Origin: Diplosphaera chodatii
Lineage: Eukaryota; Chlorophyta; Trebouxiophyceae; Prasiolales; Stichococcaceae
NCBI GenBank assembly: GCA_032358165.1
Contig: JAALGY010000043.1
Location: 372,001-436,000, forward strand
Length of the DNA: 64,000 bases
Direction of reading: 5' to 3'
The position numbers were made by a program, and so were the translations under genes. Positions 47,302-61,200 of this stretch are shown here, in pieces; the first letter of the stretch is position 1, and each line of letters starts with the position of its first letter. Below the pieces are notes generated by a model, which worked only from the letters and a program-made list of their open reading frames with translations, did not search any database and had not been told where the DNA came from.

Positions 47302-47379
47302 TCATCCGAAAGACTACCTCGCAATTTGATGGGCAACCCGTACATTGCCCATCAAATTGCGAGGTAGTCTTTCGGATGA
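47302..47379. repeat. Perfect 35-bp inverted repeat with 8-base loop
   Basis: The arm 47302-47336 is exactly complementary to 47345-47379, leaving the loop CCCGTACA. Transcribed on either strand this would form a hairpin with no mismatch. It may be a small-RNA precursor, a fold-back element or a sequencing or assembly fold-back. Confidence 0.92.
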
Positions 47380-47444
47380 TGATGCAGCAGCAGTCCTGAC
47401 AAGGGATCTGCACATGCCTTGCACACCCGGATGCAGCAATCCAC

Positions 47445-48660
47445 TTGAAACTCACCTGTATGTTATTAAGCAGGCCAAAGAGGCTACTAATGGATTATTT
47501 CAGGTGGGATACTCTGCCAAAAGATTCGGCAGCCAATCTGAAGGAAGGCAGCTATATGTTGTATGTGTATCGTTGCCGTGTGCGATTCGATGTTGACAAG
47601 GGCGAGGAGTTTTTCAAGTGCTTCGGTACACATGTCTTGTCGACTGTGATGGTACAATCGACAACACATGCTTGCAAGGTTGACATGGCTGATCTCGAGT
47701 GTTCGCTGAGAATATGATCCATGGCTGAACTAGCGCAAATGCATACTGCAGATGCATGCATGCTCAAGTCAAATTGACATCATGCTTCCCTTAGGTTTGA
47801 ATTTTGTATCTCCTACTGCAGAACGGAACAATGATAGGTTCCTGCTGCGTGGCGGCATGGTGCTCGCCTGGCAATGGCGATGACAATATGATGTTGTTCT
47901 ATTCACTTGAAGACGCCCTTGATTGGAGGTTTGACCGGCGGTTGCTGCCACCGGCATTGCGAACTTCATGCCCGAAATCATGCTTTTGCATTGCTAGATG
48001 ATGATAGCAGATACCGTGCATGTGTTGTCCTTCAGTCCGAGTTTTGTGACCAATGGCTGTAGCAGTAAGTGATGAAGGTGCCATCCAGGACTAACAAAGG
48101 CCCGATCATTTGCTTGCGAGGCAACAGAGTATGCCGCAGCACCATCATCAGGTATGTACCGAATCTGCACAGCAGGCAGGACACGCTGCAGTCGCAGATT
48201 TGTCAACTTGTCGGAATGCAGAGCCTGAGGGTAAGCCAACGCGTCATTGCTTAGGTGGATGCTATGACGTTGTTTCTGCTGCTGCAGGCAATGGTCCTGC
48301 CCACCCCAGTGCGAGGCAGAGCCTGCCGTCATATGCAGTCAGCTGTAACACGTGCATATGCAGCATGCCTGTGGCCATGACTACGTAGCAATGCAGCAAT
48401 GCGCCACAGGTGTGGGTGAACTGTCGCTGGGACTCGCGTGTGCGGGGAGCATCAACAACACTTAACCTGGACATGGGGGCCACTGCAGAGAAGACGGACA
48501 TTGCGCTGCGCTGCTTGCTTCTGAGCTTCATCATCGCCTGGAGACCACCGGCCTTGACCCCGAGGAGTTTTCTGAGTGGAGGAATGCTACCGAGGGGATG
48601 AATAGCAAAGGTCGTCAAGGCATCATGAAAACATTTGCTCAGACCAGAGGTTTGTCACTG
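47445..48660 (+). other. Candidate exons of an unidentified plus-strand gene
   Basis: Two stretches look coding. About 47503-47640 reads WDTLPKDSAANLKEG, then SYMLYVYRCRVRFDVDKGEE. About 48538-48650 reads LETTGLDPEEFSEWRNATEG. The second shares a motif with the small acidic ORF at 12.85 kb. I could not join them into a gene with a start and a stop. A broken or diverged gene copy is possible. Confidence 0.3.
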
Positions 48661-49820
48661 GGTGTAATCGTGGTAGCTAGTAGGGAGTAGCTGGAGAATC
48701 TGTACGCGTGAACCCACGATCAATGCTCAACACAGCTCTAAAAAGTTGAGTGTGTAAGCCGTTGAATATACCTCTCTTCTGGAAGCAAGGCATGAGACGC
48801 ATCCCCGAAAAATGTCTAAATCGGTGTTTATGGCCAAATGTGTAATTGCAATTGTCCCGTCATCATATTGCAAATAACACAGTCTTCGTCACGAGCACGA
48901 AGCCATTGTGAGCCACGCACCAGCTTTCGGACAATGCCCTGAACAACATCTTGTCGGTGTTCAGTACGTACTGTATACAATACACACGTATGGCGGTGCG
49001 CACTGTGCAGACCGACGCTGAGATGCCCCTTCCCAGTCCTCAATACACAATCACGTGGTACCTTTGAAAATATATTTAGGTCGGTGGGTGCAATCCCTTG
49101 CAAGCTACATTAACAACTCACACCAGATAGACAAGATACCCTCCGACAAGCAGTGCTGGCATGATACAAGGCGCGCAATGCCCAGATTGTTCAACCCATA
49201 CGGTCATGCATCCTGAACTGTGGCTACACTGCAGTGTTTATTAGGCCTGATGTGCAGCCGAGCTCTACATGGCACTGAACGAGACATGGCGGTTCACGGC
49301 GCTGCATGCAGCGCAGCAGAACACAAGCTACAGCGGCACTGTAAAATGCCAACGCTGATTCATATCGCAGTGAAGCGCCTGAAGCCCGAGGGGCTGTGGC
49401 GATTGACAGAAAGCAGTCAGTCAGCACCGCTCCACTGGGGGCGGTGCGAGCGCAGCGGGCTGGCGGGCGGCGGGGTGCCCTGCACGCTGCCATTGCTGGA
49501 CACTGCCGAAGGTATCCTGCATGGTTGGTCATAGCGAGGTCAACCGCTCGGCAGTTATGTAAGAAGGCAGTGGGACCCCAGGATCTGGACTTCCGATCAC
49601 CAAGCCCTGTACATGACAATGCTGGGGACAGCATGTATGCGAGCAATGCTGCAGGGGCAACAGCACCACACAGGCTCTGCATGTCGCCCATGTGTTTGGC
49701 ACGGCTGTGACATGATGTAATGCCAGATGTGCCTGCCCGCCAACACTCGCTTGGGGAGGACAGCTGCGTGTGGTCCACTCTGTGCACGCTGTTCGTCACA
49801 AGGATATCAGGGAGTCTGCA
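48661..49820. other. Intergenic region, nothing recognised
   Basis: This is the 3' flank of the kinesin gene. The part 48.66-49.1 kb is relatively AT-rich. No exon with family motifs or good phase is seen on either strand. Confidence 0.4.
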
Positions 49821-52290
49821 TTAGTGGTGAACTTCACACCTGCGAACACTGCTAGCGGGCGCAGGGCTGGCTGGCGTTCTCGGCGCGGGTGCCAGCTGTG
49901 ACACGGACGCTGCCAGCGGCTGCGGCCTCGCATCGCCATCGACCACCTCCTCGAACTTGCGCTGTGGCGTCTTCAGCACCACGTTGCTGACCTGCGACAT
50001 CACGAATCCCAGCTTGACATCCCACATGGCGCTCAAATTGCCGATCAGTTGTCGGACGTAGCATTCGGATCATTCGGACGGCTGCGACAGCAGTTCGCAA
50101 AAAGCATAGTGCACTTTGGCACCTCACTGCTATGTGAACATGTTCAAGAAGACTTCTTGTATTCAGTGATGCATACATTTCAGCAAGCCTTGTGTGCAAG
50201 GCGCCAGCCGGGCAACGTGTCGAGCGTGAGGTGCGCCGCACCTTGGACGCAAAGTTGAGGCTGGAGAAGGTGTCGCCGGCGTGCAAAGCGGCGGGCGCGA
50301 CGTTGCAGAACATGAGCGCCTTGGCGTCGCCGCCCAGCGAGTCTTGCAGCAGCATCGTCAGCTTGGAGTTCCTGCGGACGGCGCACAAAGGTCAGCCTCA
50401 GCTGGCAGCAACTCTGTGCCTGGACATCTCGCTGCCAGCCAGCGCACGCAGTGCGCTGCGTGCAGCAAGCACTTTCAGGATGCGTGCCTCGGGGCAGGGA
50501 CAGATTGGCGCGCACGGTGCGGGAGCGCACCGGTACGGGACGTGGGGCGCCATCTGCATGAGCGCCGAGAAGACGTTGCCCAGCTCCAGCAGGCTGCGGT
50601 TGATGTTCTGCGCCTCCGTCAGCGTCAGCCCTGCAGCACGGGGTAAGAGCTCAAGTCCCTGTATGTGCTCTGCTAACACGAGACCCGCGTCATCGAGCAT
50701 TGGTCGGCAGCGCTGCGTCGCATGGCGGCTTCCATCGGATGGATAACGCATGCAAGCGCGCACTGTCGAGGGGCATGCATGATCAGCATTCCCAGGGACT
50801 ACGGACTGCGCGCTACCTGTGGCGCCGGTCTTGTTGATGCGCTCGGAGCCGGCCAGGTCGCACAGCGTGAGCTTGCCCACGGTGCGCACGCCGGTGGAGA
50901 TGTTGGTGCCGTGCACGCCCACGATCAGCAGGCAGTGCGAGCGCGAGGAGTGGGCGTTGATGTCGTGGCAGCCCACCGCGCGGTGCTCGAAGCCAGCGGC
51001 CATGATGTCGAAGATCTGCTCCGGCGACGTCACCTCTGCACGGGCGCAGGCACATCCCAGATGTGAGGGCGCACTGTGTGCCATTTGGCCTCATACCGCG
51101 ATCATACGAAGCAGTCTTTGTCTCCCACAGCCAGCTGTCTGCATGTGCATGTGTATCTACGAACAAGGGCAGGGACTGGCGGCACCCCTTGTTGAAAGGT
51201 TCTGGTGCGCCAAGAAGCATGAGACGTACCGACGGTGGTGAGGCCGGGGATGTCGAAGCCGCTGGCGGTCTTCTGCAGCTCCACCTGCGCGCGCGGCTGC
51301 TCCGCCAGCAGGTCGTGCACAACCTGGCAACACGTACAACAGCTGAGAGCGTCAGGCACTCCGCTCATGACGTACCCTGCTGCTGGCAGCCGCATCAGTG
51401 ATGCTGCCCTGCAACACACTGTTCAACACATTGCAGGCTGCGGCTGATGCAGGCCGAGCGACACTTTTTGCAAGCCGCACCTCATTGTAGATCTCCACGA
51501 TCGAGCAACTGATCTCGTAGTTGGTGTCGGTGGCCCGGTCCTCCTCGATGGACCTGCAGCAGCACAGCCGCAGGATGCATGAACGGCTGGCTTGCCTGTG
51601 AACTCAGCCGGACCCGCCGACGGCAGCCACGCACCAGTGCCACCCTTGCCCGTGGAACACACCTGAACAGCTCCTTCATGGTGCGGTAGTTGACGCCGGG
51701 GTCCGACGGCACGCCCTCCATGGTGTACGTCTTACCCGCACCCGTCTGCATGCACAGACGCAGCACGCGAGTCAGGCTTAAAGCCCAGTCTGCTTAGCTT
51801 GACTGCTCAGTGTCGACCATGGCTACTGCAGGATGACACATGACACAGAAAGTGTCATGTGCGCAACAGCACCTGGCCATAGGCGAAGATGCAGACATTG
51901 TAGCCGTCGAGCGCGGAGATGACCAGCTGGCTGACGTCGGCAAACACCTCCTCCTGCCGCGAGTTGGGCCCAAAGACCCGATCGAACTCGAAGGCCTGCA
52001 GCGCAAGGTGCTACAACTGAGCTTCGCGTGGCGAGCAGCCCAGGAGCACACGTGCAGGACTTTGAGCATGCGGGGTCACCCCACACAATGCTGGCAAGGG
52101 GACTTGCCAACACGGTAGCCAGCAGCCTGTGCAACGGAGCAGCGGGCGGGTACCTTGGGGGCGCCCTGGAAGGTGAGGGACACCCGGCTGTCGGACTCGC
52201 AGCGCACCACCGGCTGCAGCCCCGCCGCCTTCTCCCCCACCGTCAGCGGCTTGGCGCGCACATACACCTGCGCGTACATCGTCAAGTTGG
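49821..52290 (-). other. Kinesin-14 motor domain exons
   Basis: Motor elements in order are [16 protein letters not shown] at 52.25 kb, the [17 protein letters not shown] block near 51.98 kb and NVCIFAYGQ spliced to [11 protein letters not shown] (P-loop). Then come [53 protein letters not shown] (switch I), [19 protein letters not shown] (switch II) and [20 protein letters not shown]. The last motor segment is [20 protein letters not shown], followed by [20 protein letters not shown]. All nucleotide-binding motifs are intact, so an active ATPase is expected. Placement of the neck before the motor marks the kinesin-14 class. Confidence 0.92.
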
Positions 52291-55200
52291 CACAGGGTTG
52301 CTACCTGGTGTTACCAGATGGACGTCTGACGCGTGGCAAGCTGTCAATGCTCGCTATCTGAGACGGTGTATACGCAGCCCCGCTACAGCATGTCCACATG
52401 TGCATGGCGCGCTGTCTGCCGACTCGTAAGCGGTCAGATGAGCGCAGAGCCAGCCAGAGGCGTGCGACGGACAAACTTTCAAATACAGTTTTGTCAGCTC
52501 CCACACCCGGATGTTGCCGCGCAGCTCCTGCACCAGGTTGTGCAGCCGCCGTCGCTCCACCGCCTCCCGCTGGTATGCCGCCCGGCTCTCCGCCAGCAGG
52601 TCCTCCTGCGGAACGGAAGCCCCACATGATGTGAGACTCCCAATGTCAGACAACAGGACGGATGCGTTGTCATGCGACATCATGTGGCCGACCGCATAGA
52701 ATTGTGAAGGTCCTTGCGCCCCTGTGTCGATGCAGAAGTAGAAGCGCCAAGTGAGCCCACAGCTTAGCGCACCTGCTGCTTGAGGGCGTCTGATATGCCG
52801 GAGGCGGCGCCCTGGATGAGCACCGGGATGAAGGCCTCCAGCTGCGCCGCCTCCCCCCGCAGCGCCGCCTGCAGCTCCCGCGCCTGCGCAGCAGCGGGTG
52901 CACATGCCGTCTACCACACCAGCTCGAGATGACCGGCACCGCGTCGGTACATAGCACACGCATGCTGGGAAGCTCTGTGAAGCATGGTCGGCGGGGCCAT
53001 GCGGCTGGCGGCAGGGTGCAGGGTGCGGAAGTGGGGGATGTGTGTCGGCGTGTCTGGCACCTGGGCGAGGCCACGGCGGAGGCCGCCCACGCTGTCCGCC
53101 AGCCGTGCCTCCATCTCCTGCCCCGCCAGCGCGCCGATGTCCCTGTGGGGCGGTAGCAAATTCAAGGAGCAATCGGGGCCGACGAGATGTAGTCGCTGGA
53201 ATGAGACTAGACAAGGCGCTGCAGCGCCACAGAGCCTGATGGAATCTCTAGGTTGTGGCAGACCCTGACAGGAGCAATGGAGGACAGCACTCCGAGCGGT
53301 TGCGGCTCAGAGTCTGCATTTGCTGAGCTCCTGCAGGTCCAGCAACGCTGCATTCACAAGTCACACTCGGGAGGTAAGGCACGTAGGTTCACATGTGACA
53401 CGTTCACATGTGTCTCTGAGTGCAGGGTGGGGCCGCACCGGAAGACGGTGAGGGACATGGGGGAGCCGCGGATGTGGGCGCCGCCCAGCGTGGTGGTCAG
53501 CGTGTAGGTGCCCTCCCCGGGCACGCAGTAATCCGCCTGCATGAACGGTCCAGATGCTGTTGCAGCAGGATCCTGGGTCGTGGCAGTCGCGCGCGGTTTT
53601 GCACTTCAAACCGGGCCACAAGGAACTAAAGGGACAATTTGTTGGTGCAACTGCCTGGCCTGCTCCATCTGACCTGCCTCATCGGGCAACGGATTGCTAC
53701 TGACCTTGTAGGAGCCGTCGCCACGGTCTGCAACCGACACCGCGTCGGCCGCCACGCCGCGCACCTCCACGTGGAAGCGGTCCCCGCCGCTCTGCCGGGG
53801 GTTGCCGTACTCATCGCACGCCTGCAGCGGCGACGCAGGAAGGATTGAGTGGGCTGTGTGGTGGAGTGCTCAGCACAGCAGCAGCTGCTGTCGGGGTCCG
53901 GGTACAGTATGACGTGTCCTTGGCGGCGACAGCTCAGGCCACTCAGGTAGTAGTAGCCTTGCCGTTACTTGACCAAGGCACAGATATTCCACCAGTGTCG
54001 ACATGGTATGAGCGGAAATGCTTGGTGCCCTGGCTGTCGTTCGAAAAGTGCGCAATATACAGGAGGAATGGATCTGCTGGGTGCAATTCGACAGCGCCTG
54101 ACATCATGCAAAAGCAGGACCTTCGGAAGATGTGCCATGCCGACCGCACCTGGATGATGAAGCCGGCGGGCACGCCCGCCACGGCGCCTGTCTCGGGCCA
54201 GTAGCCGGTGGCATATGACTCCGCAGCAGCAGTGGGCGCCTCCCGCACCAGCACCTCCGCCTCCGCCAGCTTGAGGCTCCTGACGTTTGCAGACCAGTGC
54301 TTTTACTTCTTGCGAGTTCATGGCGTGCCATCCTTGCGAGTCTGTGTGCTGAACGTGGTCTGCCCTGCCCAGACTTGGAAGGGGGCTGCAGCGATGGCTT
54401 CAGCAATGTGCTGCAAACACAGCCTTCGAGCAAGCCCAGAACCTGCTGCAAAACTTGCACGGGGGCTGGGCACGCACTGGCCGTCGGCGGTCTGCACGTA
54501 GACGCCCAGGCCCCAGGGCCCGGCGTGCGTGGCGGTCAGGGTGGCGGTGGCCGCCCGGGCGCCCCCCACCTCCCGCTCCACCACGTGCACCGCGACGGTG
54601 TCCTCCCCGCAGATCAGCCCCGCCAGGAACTTGCCGCCTGCAGGGGGAGGCGGACACAAGTGGCTGCACCCGTCGTCAACCACTCAATTCGTCGCCAACC
54701 TGTGCTGATGGGCGTGTCATGCTGCAAAGCCTGAAGCATGTCCCGCGGCCAGTGGCAGCGCGGGAGGACAGGCGCCGCAGGCAGCCGGGGCTGCTGTGGC
54801 TGCTGTTGGTGGCCGACGAAGGCAGCAGCGAGACGTGTTGCAGGTGCGCACCTGCCGCGCCGCGGTTGCCGTACTGGTCGCTGGGGATGATGGCAAAGTC
54901 CGCCGGCACGCCGGCGATCACGCTGGCGGGGATGCCCTGCACCGCTGAGTGCCGCGCAGACAGCGGCCCCGGCACCACCTGCGCACAGCTACAGAAGTTT
55001 GCACGCAAACGTCCTACCACCCAAAACCCTCGAGTTTGCTGGTCGGGATTTAGTATGGGGTCCGAGATAACCACGCTGAAATGCTTGGGAATATTGCGCT
55101 GTGGGAGTTCTGTTCGCTGGTTGGCGACTGAGCTCGACAGCTGACCAGTGTGTGTCACTGCGGAGCATCCAAAACTGACAGACAGTGCCGCACCGTGACA

Positions 55201-58200
55201 TGGCTGGGCGAGCCGCGGGCGGGTATGTGCGTGACCGCCTTGGTTGCTGGGTCGGTCACCGCCACCGACAGCGCATAGCTGCCCGCCTGCGTGACGGTCG
55301 CCACCAGCCGCAGCTGCGCGCTGCTGCCGGCGCCGTTCGTGGACGACGCCTGCATGGGCCATATCACACAGGGGATGGGCGCCTGCAGCTTCGGCAACGG
55401 TGCAAGGCGACCTGCACGCTGTCGCACGCCGTGCGACAGCACGCCAGCCGGCCATGGTGCCAACTTTGGACAGCATGTCTTGTATGTTACTTTTTGCGAT
55501 TGCAGCCGAGCGCCACACACCTCGACCTCGAAGTGCACGGTGCCCTGGGGCCCCGTGGCGGCTGCCCGCAGCGACCCCGCCGGCAGGGAGGCCAGGTTGC
55601 CGTACGCATCCCGGGCTGTTATCGCCAGCCGCAGCGGCGCGCCTGCTGCAACTGTGGCGCCGCCTGCTGTTGACCCTGACACCGCGTAGCTGCAGGCTGG
55701 AGCGTGCACTGGCCCCGCCAGCAACTCCACCTGGAGCGGGCTGCCGGGGAGCGCCTGGCCGGTCGCGGCGTCCGTGAGCGACAGCAGGTACGGCCCCGCC
55801 GCACGCCCAACGAACGCGACATCCAAGCCGCCGCTGGCGTTCGGGCTGACGGTGGCTGTGACAGGGCCGGGGCCCCTGCCGTGCGCTGCCAGCGTGGCCG
55901 TGCCCTGCCCCGGCGGCAGCGCATTGCCAAACCTGTCTGCCAGGCGGACGTGCAGGCGGCCGGGCCGGGCCGCACTCCAGCCGCGCAGGGCGGCAGCGTC
56001 AAAGGCGCACGCTGCCGGGGAGGGCGGCCCTGGAGCGACCATGCCATGCGCTGAGATGACGCTGTCCACCGCGCCCGCGATGCCGGCGCTGATGGTGTAC
56101 GGCCCAGCCTGCCAGGAGTCGGGACAGCAAAGTGAAAGTGCTGGAGTGGGTCGAGGTCATCCGGGCATGATTGGGAATCATCGGTAGCATCCATTTCAAG
56201 CGTCTGCAAGCGGAGGCTTCTGCAGGGCAGCCTGTCGAGGCTTGTCAGTTGCAGCATGACCCAGGGGCAGTCGTGTGTTTCTCAGCGTGCAGGGCTCGTA
56301 GTGCCAGGCGAACACAGCATGTCCTTCGGGACTCAGCCTTTGCAGCTGGCAGGAGTGCACTCACATGTGCAGGAACAGCCTCGTCACAGGGAGAAACACC
56401 GAAACATACTAGAATTGCTCCGTATGAAGGAGCACAAAAATACAGTTGCTTTCGATGCGCGACACGGCGGCGCACCGTGTCCAGGTGGAAGGTGAGCTCG
56501 TGCAGCCCGGAGCCGCGCTCGGTGACGCGCACCGCCGCCGCCGCCGGGGCGCCGCCCACCCCGCTGCTGACCTGCGCCCGCACCGGGCACCCGCCCTGCA
56601 GCGCAAGGGAGCCGCATGCGTGTCGAGCGAACAGAGGTCAAATGCGATGGGTGCATGGGTGCATGGGTGTCAACATGGTTCACAGCCAGCCGCGGCGGCA
56701 GCAGCCGTGAGCAGCTGCCAGAGGCGCCCAGCGGCGCAGCCAGCCGCTCCAGCACATGCACTCGCAGGGTGTGGGGTCTCAGGGGGACGCTGACGTGCTG
56801 GATGCGGTGGCCGGCGGCGTCGCGGGTTTCCACCAGCAGGGTCGCGGGGCGGCCGGCGGCCGGGCCCGGCGGCAGGGCCAGCCAGTGCAGCCCGCACCCC
56901 GCGCCCCCCGCCACCCGCAGCGGCACCGTGGCCCCCTGGTGCACCGCCTCCCCCCGCACCAGCACCTTCAGGCTGCCTGCAGGGTGCAGGGGCGCGGGGA
57001 CGGGACCTCAGCACCCGGTCGCCTCATGTAGCACACGTAGCTGGGAGGTGGGCCTTCAAGCGGCTTGCCTATGCGCTGCTGGGCTGCGGGTTGACCAGAG
57101 GTGATGGTTTTCACTGGTCGCAATATGCCGTCATGTGGGTGCGTATCTGCCAGCACACCTTCGCAGGCGACGCTGGCCTTGACGACCACCACGGAGGGCG
57201 AGGCGTTGGGCGCGACGGACACGTCGGCCAGCGCGTGCGCCGGGCTGCAGGCCAGGGTGACGTCCCCGGGCGCCAGCGGGCAGGCGTTGGCGTACGCGTC
57301 GCGGCCCGCGACCTCGAACGTCAGCGCCTGCGCGCCACCTGCAGCGCCAGTGGCAGGTTGTGACTGATGATTTGTCAGTACTGCGCAGTCACAAGGACCC
57401 TGTAGGGCTTGAAAGCTGACAGCGACGCAACAGGACAGATGGCTTGACAAGCAGGTGGCAGACAAGCATATGCAAGGTCGTGACATGGCAGTGGGTAGCG
57501 TTGACAGGTCTGCAGGCTCCACCCTTACTGCGAAGAGGGCCAGTGCATGCACAGAGTGACACAACAAGCTGGAAGCCCCGCGACTGGACCACGTGGTCTG
57601 GCCTCACCTGCTGTGGCTGCACGGTGGTCGTCCAGGCCCAGCAGCTGGCAGGCGGGCGCGTGCAGGGGCCCCGAGCGCACGTACACTGCAAAGGGGCTGC
57701 CGCGCACCGGGGCGCCGTCCAGCGTGACAGCCACCTTCTGCACGCCCACCTCCACCCACCGCCACCGCGCCCTGCAGCCACACAGCATGGATGAGGCCGC
57801 TAGTCAAATCAGGCGGGATGCTTCCGACCCGCCTGCAGCTCCGTGCTCCCGAAGTTGCCCCAACGGTCTCCGACCCACCGCAAGAGCACAGACGACAGCA
57901 GATGCACACCGTCCGGCTGGCATCAGCCTCAGCGCTGCTGTGGTGGGCGTCACCTGAAGCGGGTGCCGCCGTCCGCCAGCTCCACGGGCACCGTGGCGGC
58001 GGCGCCGGTGGGGCTGATCAGCTGCACCGTGACCGCCTCCTGGCCGCTGACCGCGCGCCCGGCCTCCATGTCCAGCGCCTGCGGTCAAGAAATCCAGCAT
58101 CATGGCCCGCTGATGACCAGCATGCAGAACCAGCCTAGTCCTAGGCCCTGACAGGATTGGGTACTTACTAGAGCAGCGGCAGCAGGCGGGGCATTTTGCA

Positions 58201-61200
58201 AACGCTGCTGCTACTCTGCAGCAAGGCCAAGTGTGTGCGCTTGCGAACCTGGTTTCCCCGAAAACAATGCAGCAGGGGTGCACCTCGATCAACAGCTCCT
58301 GGAAGGCGCCGCAGGTGGCGGCGACGTGGCCGTTGTCATCCGGCGCGCCCCCACCCTGCAGCAGCGCGTGGCACTGCGCCGCCGTCAGCGGCCCGTACTC
58401 CGCCGCCAGCGGGTGGGCGGCCCCCTTGACCGCCTCGCCGCCCACCAGGGCGTGCAACATGTGGTCGCCCGCCGCCGCCAGGGTGAACCTGTATGAGTTT
58501 GTCACTTGTCACATAGGTTGTTAGATGAAGACGTTTAGCCTGAAACTGGATCGTAAACACATACTATTTGCATGATGACCAGGCCCCATCACGAGCCAAT
58601 GAAACTGTTTTACACTTGAGAACGGTGGGGAAAGCAATTAGGAAATGTTGGGGGTTACGCTGAGGATTTCATCACAACATACCGCAGGGCATAGGTGCCG
58701 TTGCCATTGTCCTTGACGCGGGTGGGGTTGTTGCGGCGGCTGCCTTTTGGTGCGTGGCTCGCGGACACCACCTCACCACCTGCTGTGCGCACGTTGCCGT
58801 ACGCGTCTGCCGTGTGCAGCGTCAGCACGGCTGTCGTGCCGCAGGTGACGCCCTGCAAGAGCGCAGGGAACCATGCGCTTGCTCCTCTCTTGTGTTCTTG
58901 AGCAGTCAGCTTCGGGGCAGTGTGGCTTGCAGGTCGTGATCCTGCGGCCCAGCTCAGCCACTGAGCTCATCAGCAGCGCCCAGCACGATACCACGAGCTT
59001 GGCGGGCCACCCGCAGCTGTCCTGCTGGCAGGGACCAGTAACAACAGCATCAGCAGGGTCAGGGGTCAGGGTCTAGCCTGGAGCGGCGGGCCGGTAAGCC
59101 AGCAGTGCTGCGCGTCGGACAGCCCAGCCTCCACGTGCAGCGGCTGCGGCCAGCCGGGCACATTGTGGCCGCCAATCGTCGCGCGGATGACGTAGCTGCC
59201 CGCCCGAGTGGGCACCGCCCTGAAGCGGTTTAGCACACAATGGAGTTGTTTCATCCTGTGCACACTGTAAACTTCGGCAGCGCAAGTTTTGTGGACTGTG
59301 CTGCAGGCAGGAGGCTGAGCCCGGCAAGGGGGCGGACCCAGCACCCAGCAGCTGGCATGACGGACGTGATACTGCCTGTGATATCCTTATGCATAGGCGT
59401 TGCTTGTGAGGCTGGTAAACAAAACAATGCTCGCCCGAATGGTCTGTGTACGAGCCGCACCAGAAGATGGAGTGGTCAGCGGGCTCGAACTTGACGTCCG
59501 CTGCGCCGGTGGCCTCCACCGCCAGCGGCGCGTCTGCCGCAGCCTCAGCTGGGTTGCCTGTGATGCATGCCCCAGAGATTTCGCCGTTCGCGTGACGGCT
59601 GCTTGCATGTGTCACCCTGGATCGCATTGAAGGGCATGGCTGCAGATGTCGCCGGGGCACCGCTACATTCCGCAGCCGGGCTCACCGTACTGATCACGAA
59701 GCTGCAGCCGCACCGCCACCTCCTCGCCGGCAGTGCAGCGCCCCTCCGCCGCCGCGCCCCTCAGCACAGCCTGCAGTCGCAGTCGTGCCGGCTTTGCAAT
59801 CGCGAGTGCACATTTGACGTCAAGCACATGCACAGACGGGCACAATACCCATCAATGCTTACAGTCACTATGACACAGCGGGGTCATGCCAAAGACCATA
59901 AGAAAGCTGCGCACCCGGCAGCGCGACACGGCGACCGGCGCCGGCAGCACCGCCACCTGGAGGAGGGCGCCGCCCAGCAGCGTGTCGTCCCCCGCACACC
60001 GCAGCGCCAGCGAGTACTCGCCGGCCGCCCTGCGCAGGACGTGCAGGTGGAGATTGTAGCATTGTCATGCTACACACCGTTGTTTTTAGTTGTTGTGCTG
60101 GGTGCATTGCTAATCCTGGACATCGTTCTGATACAAGTATACATTTGTCGTGCTGTACACACTGTGGCGCTGCCCCAGACGGTGTGGAAACTTTTGAAGC
60201 TGTTACGACAAGCAGAGAGGCACGCACGTGGCGCTGTAGTACACTGCTGCGGAGCCGTCGGCGTAGTCCACGACCTGCGTCGCGAGGGTGCCTGGGCCGT
60301 GCGCGTCTGCTGAAAGCGGGGGCTGCCCCTCGCTGCTGGATATCCGGTTGCCAAATCTGCAGGGTGTCGCATAATACATGTCAGCAGTCGAGTTGGGCAT
60401 GGATGCATGGGCTTGCAGGGCTCACTGCAGACGATTCATGGTTGGTCCTTTGAAGAGGTTAGACCACGTCGAAGCTGGTGGCCAAAGTGCGGTTAGCCCA
60501 CATTTATGCCGCTTTTGAACAGCGCACCGGTCGAAGCGGGTGACCCGCAGGCTGGCTGGCTGCCCCGCTGTGATGCGCGTCTCCGCCTCGGAAACCACGC
60601 ACTTGGCTGCTGCTGTTGCCGCCGGCAGGCACACGCCGTCATAGGTGACCGGTGCGCCCTGCATCCCATGCACAAGCTCCAGCTGAACACGCCCCGGCAG
60701 CTTCATCCGGCACATCCGCCTTGCAAGCACTCCTCGCCAGTTGATGTGTCAGAAGGTAGCATACATGCATGGCATTGCTCGTATACATGCCAGCGATCCG
60801 CACCTGCGCCCCTGCCAGCTCCAGCGTGATGATGAACTTGCCCGCACGCGTGAGGCGGTAGGCGGCCGCATACCAGCCATCACCTGTGTCCGTCACCTGA
60901 CCAACCACCTCCTCGCCTGCAGTATCAGCCACAGCCCTGACTGTTTTAGCATAACAGCACAAAGCAGGATAACCTGACAGGTAAAGGCTGAATGAATTAT
61001 TGGCAGGTAGTGAGTAAGATCAGTAGGTGGATTGACATCGGGCGTGCGCACCTTCGCAGGTAACCTTGACGGAGAACTTGGCGCCGCCGGTCATAATTGG
61101 GTTGCCATTGGCATCATGTGCCGCAATGCGGAATGAGGCCACCTGGCCAGCAAGCGCCGAGGCCAGCCCTGCACCGCTGGCCTGGCAGCAACCCAAGGCC

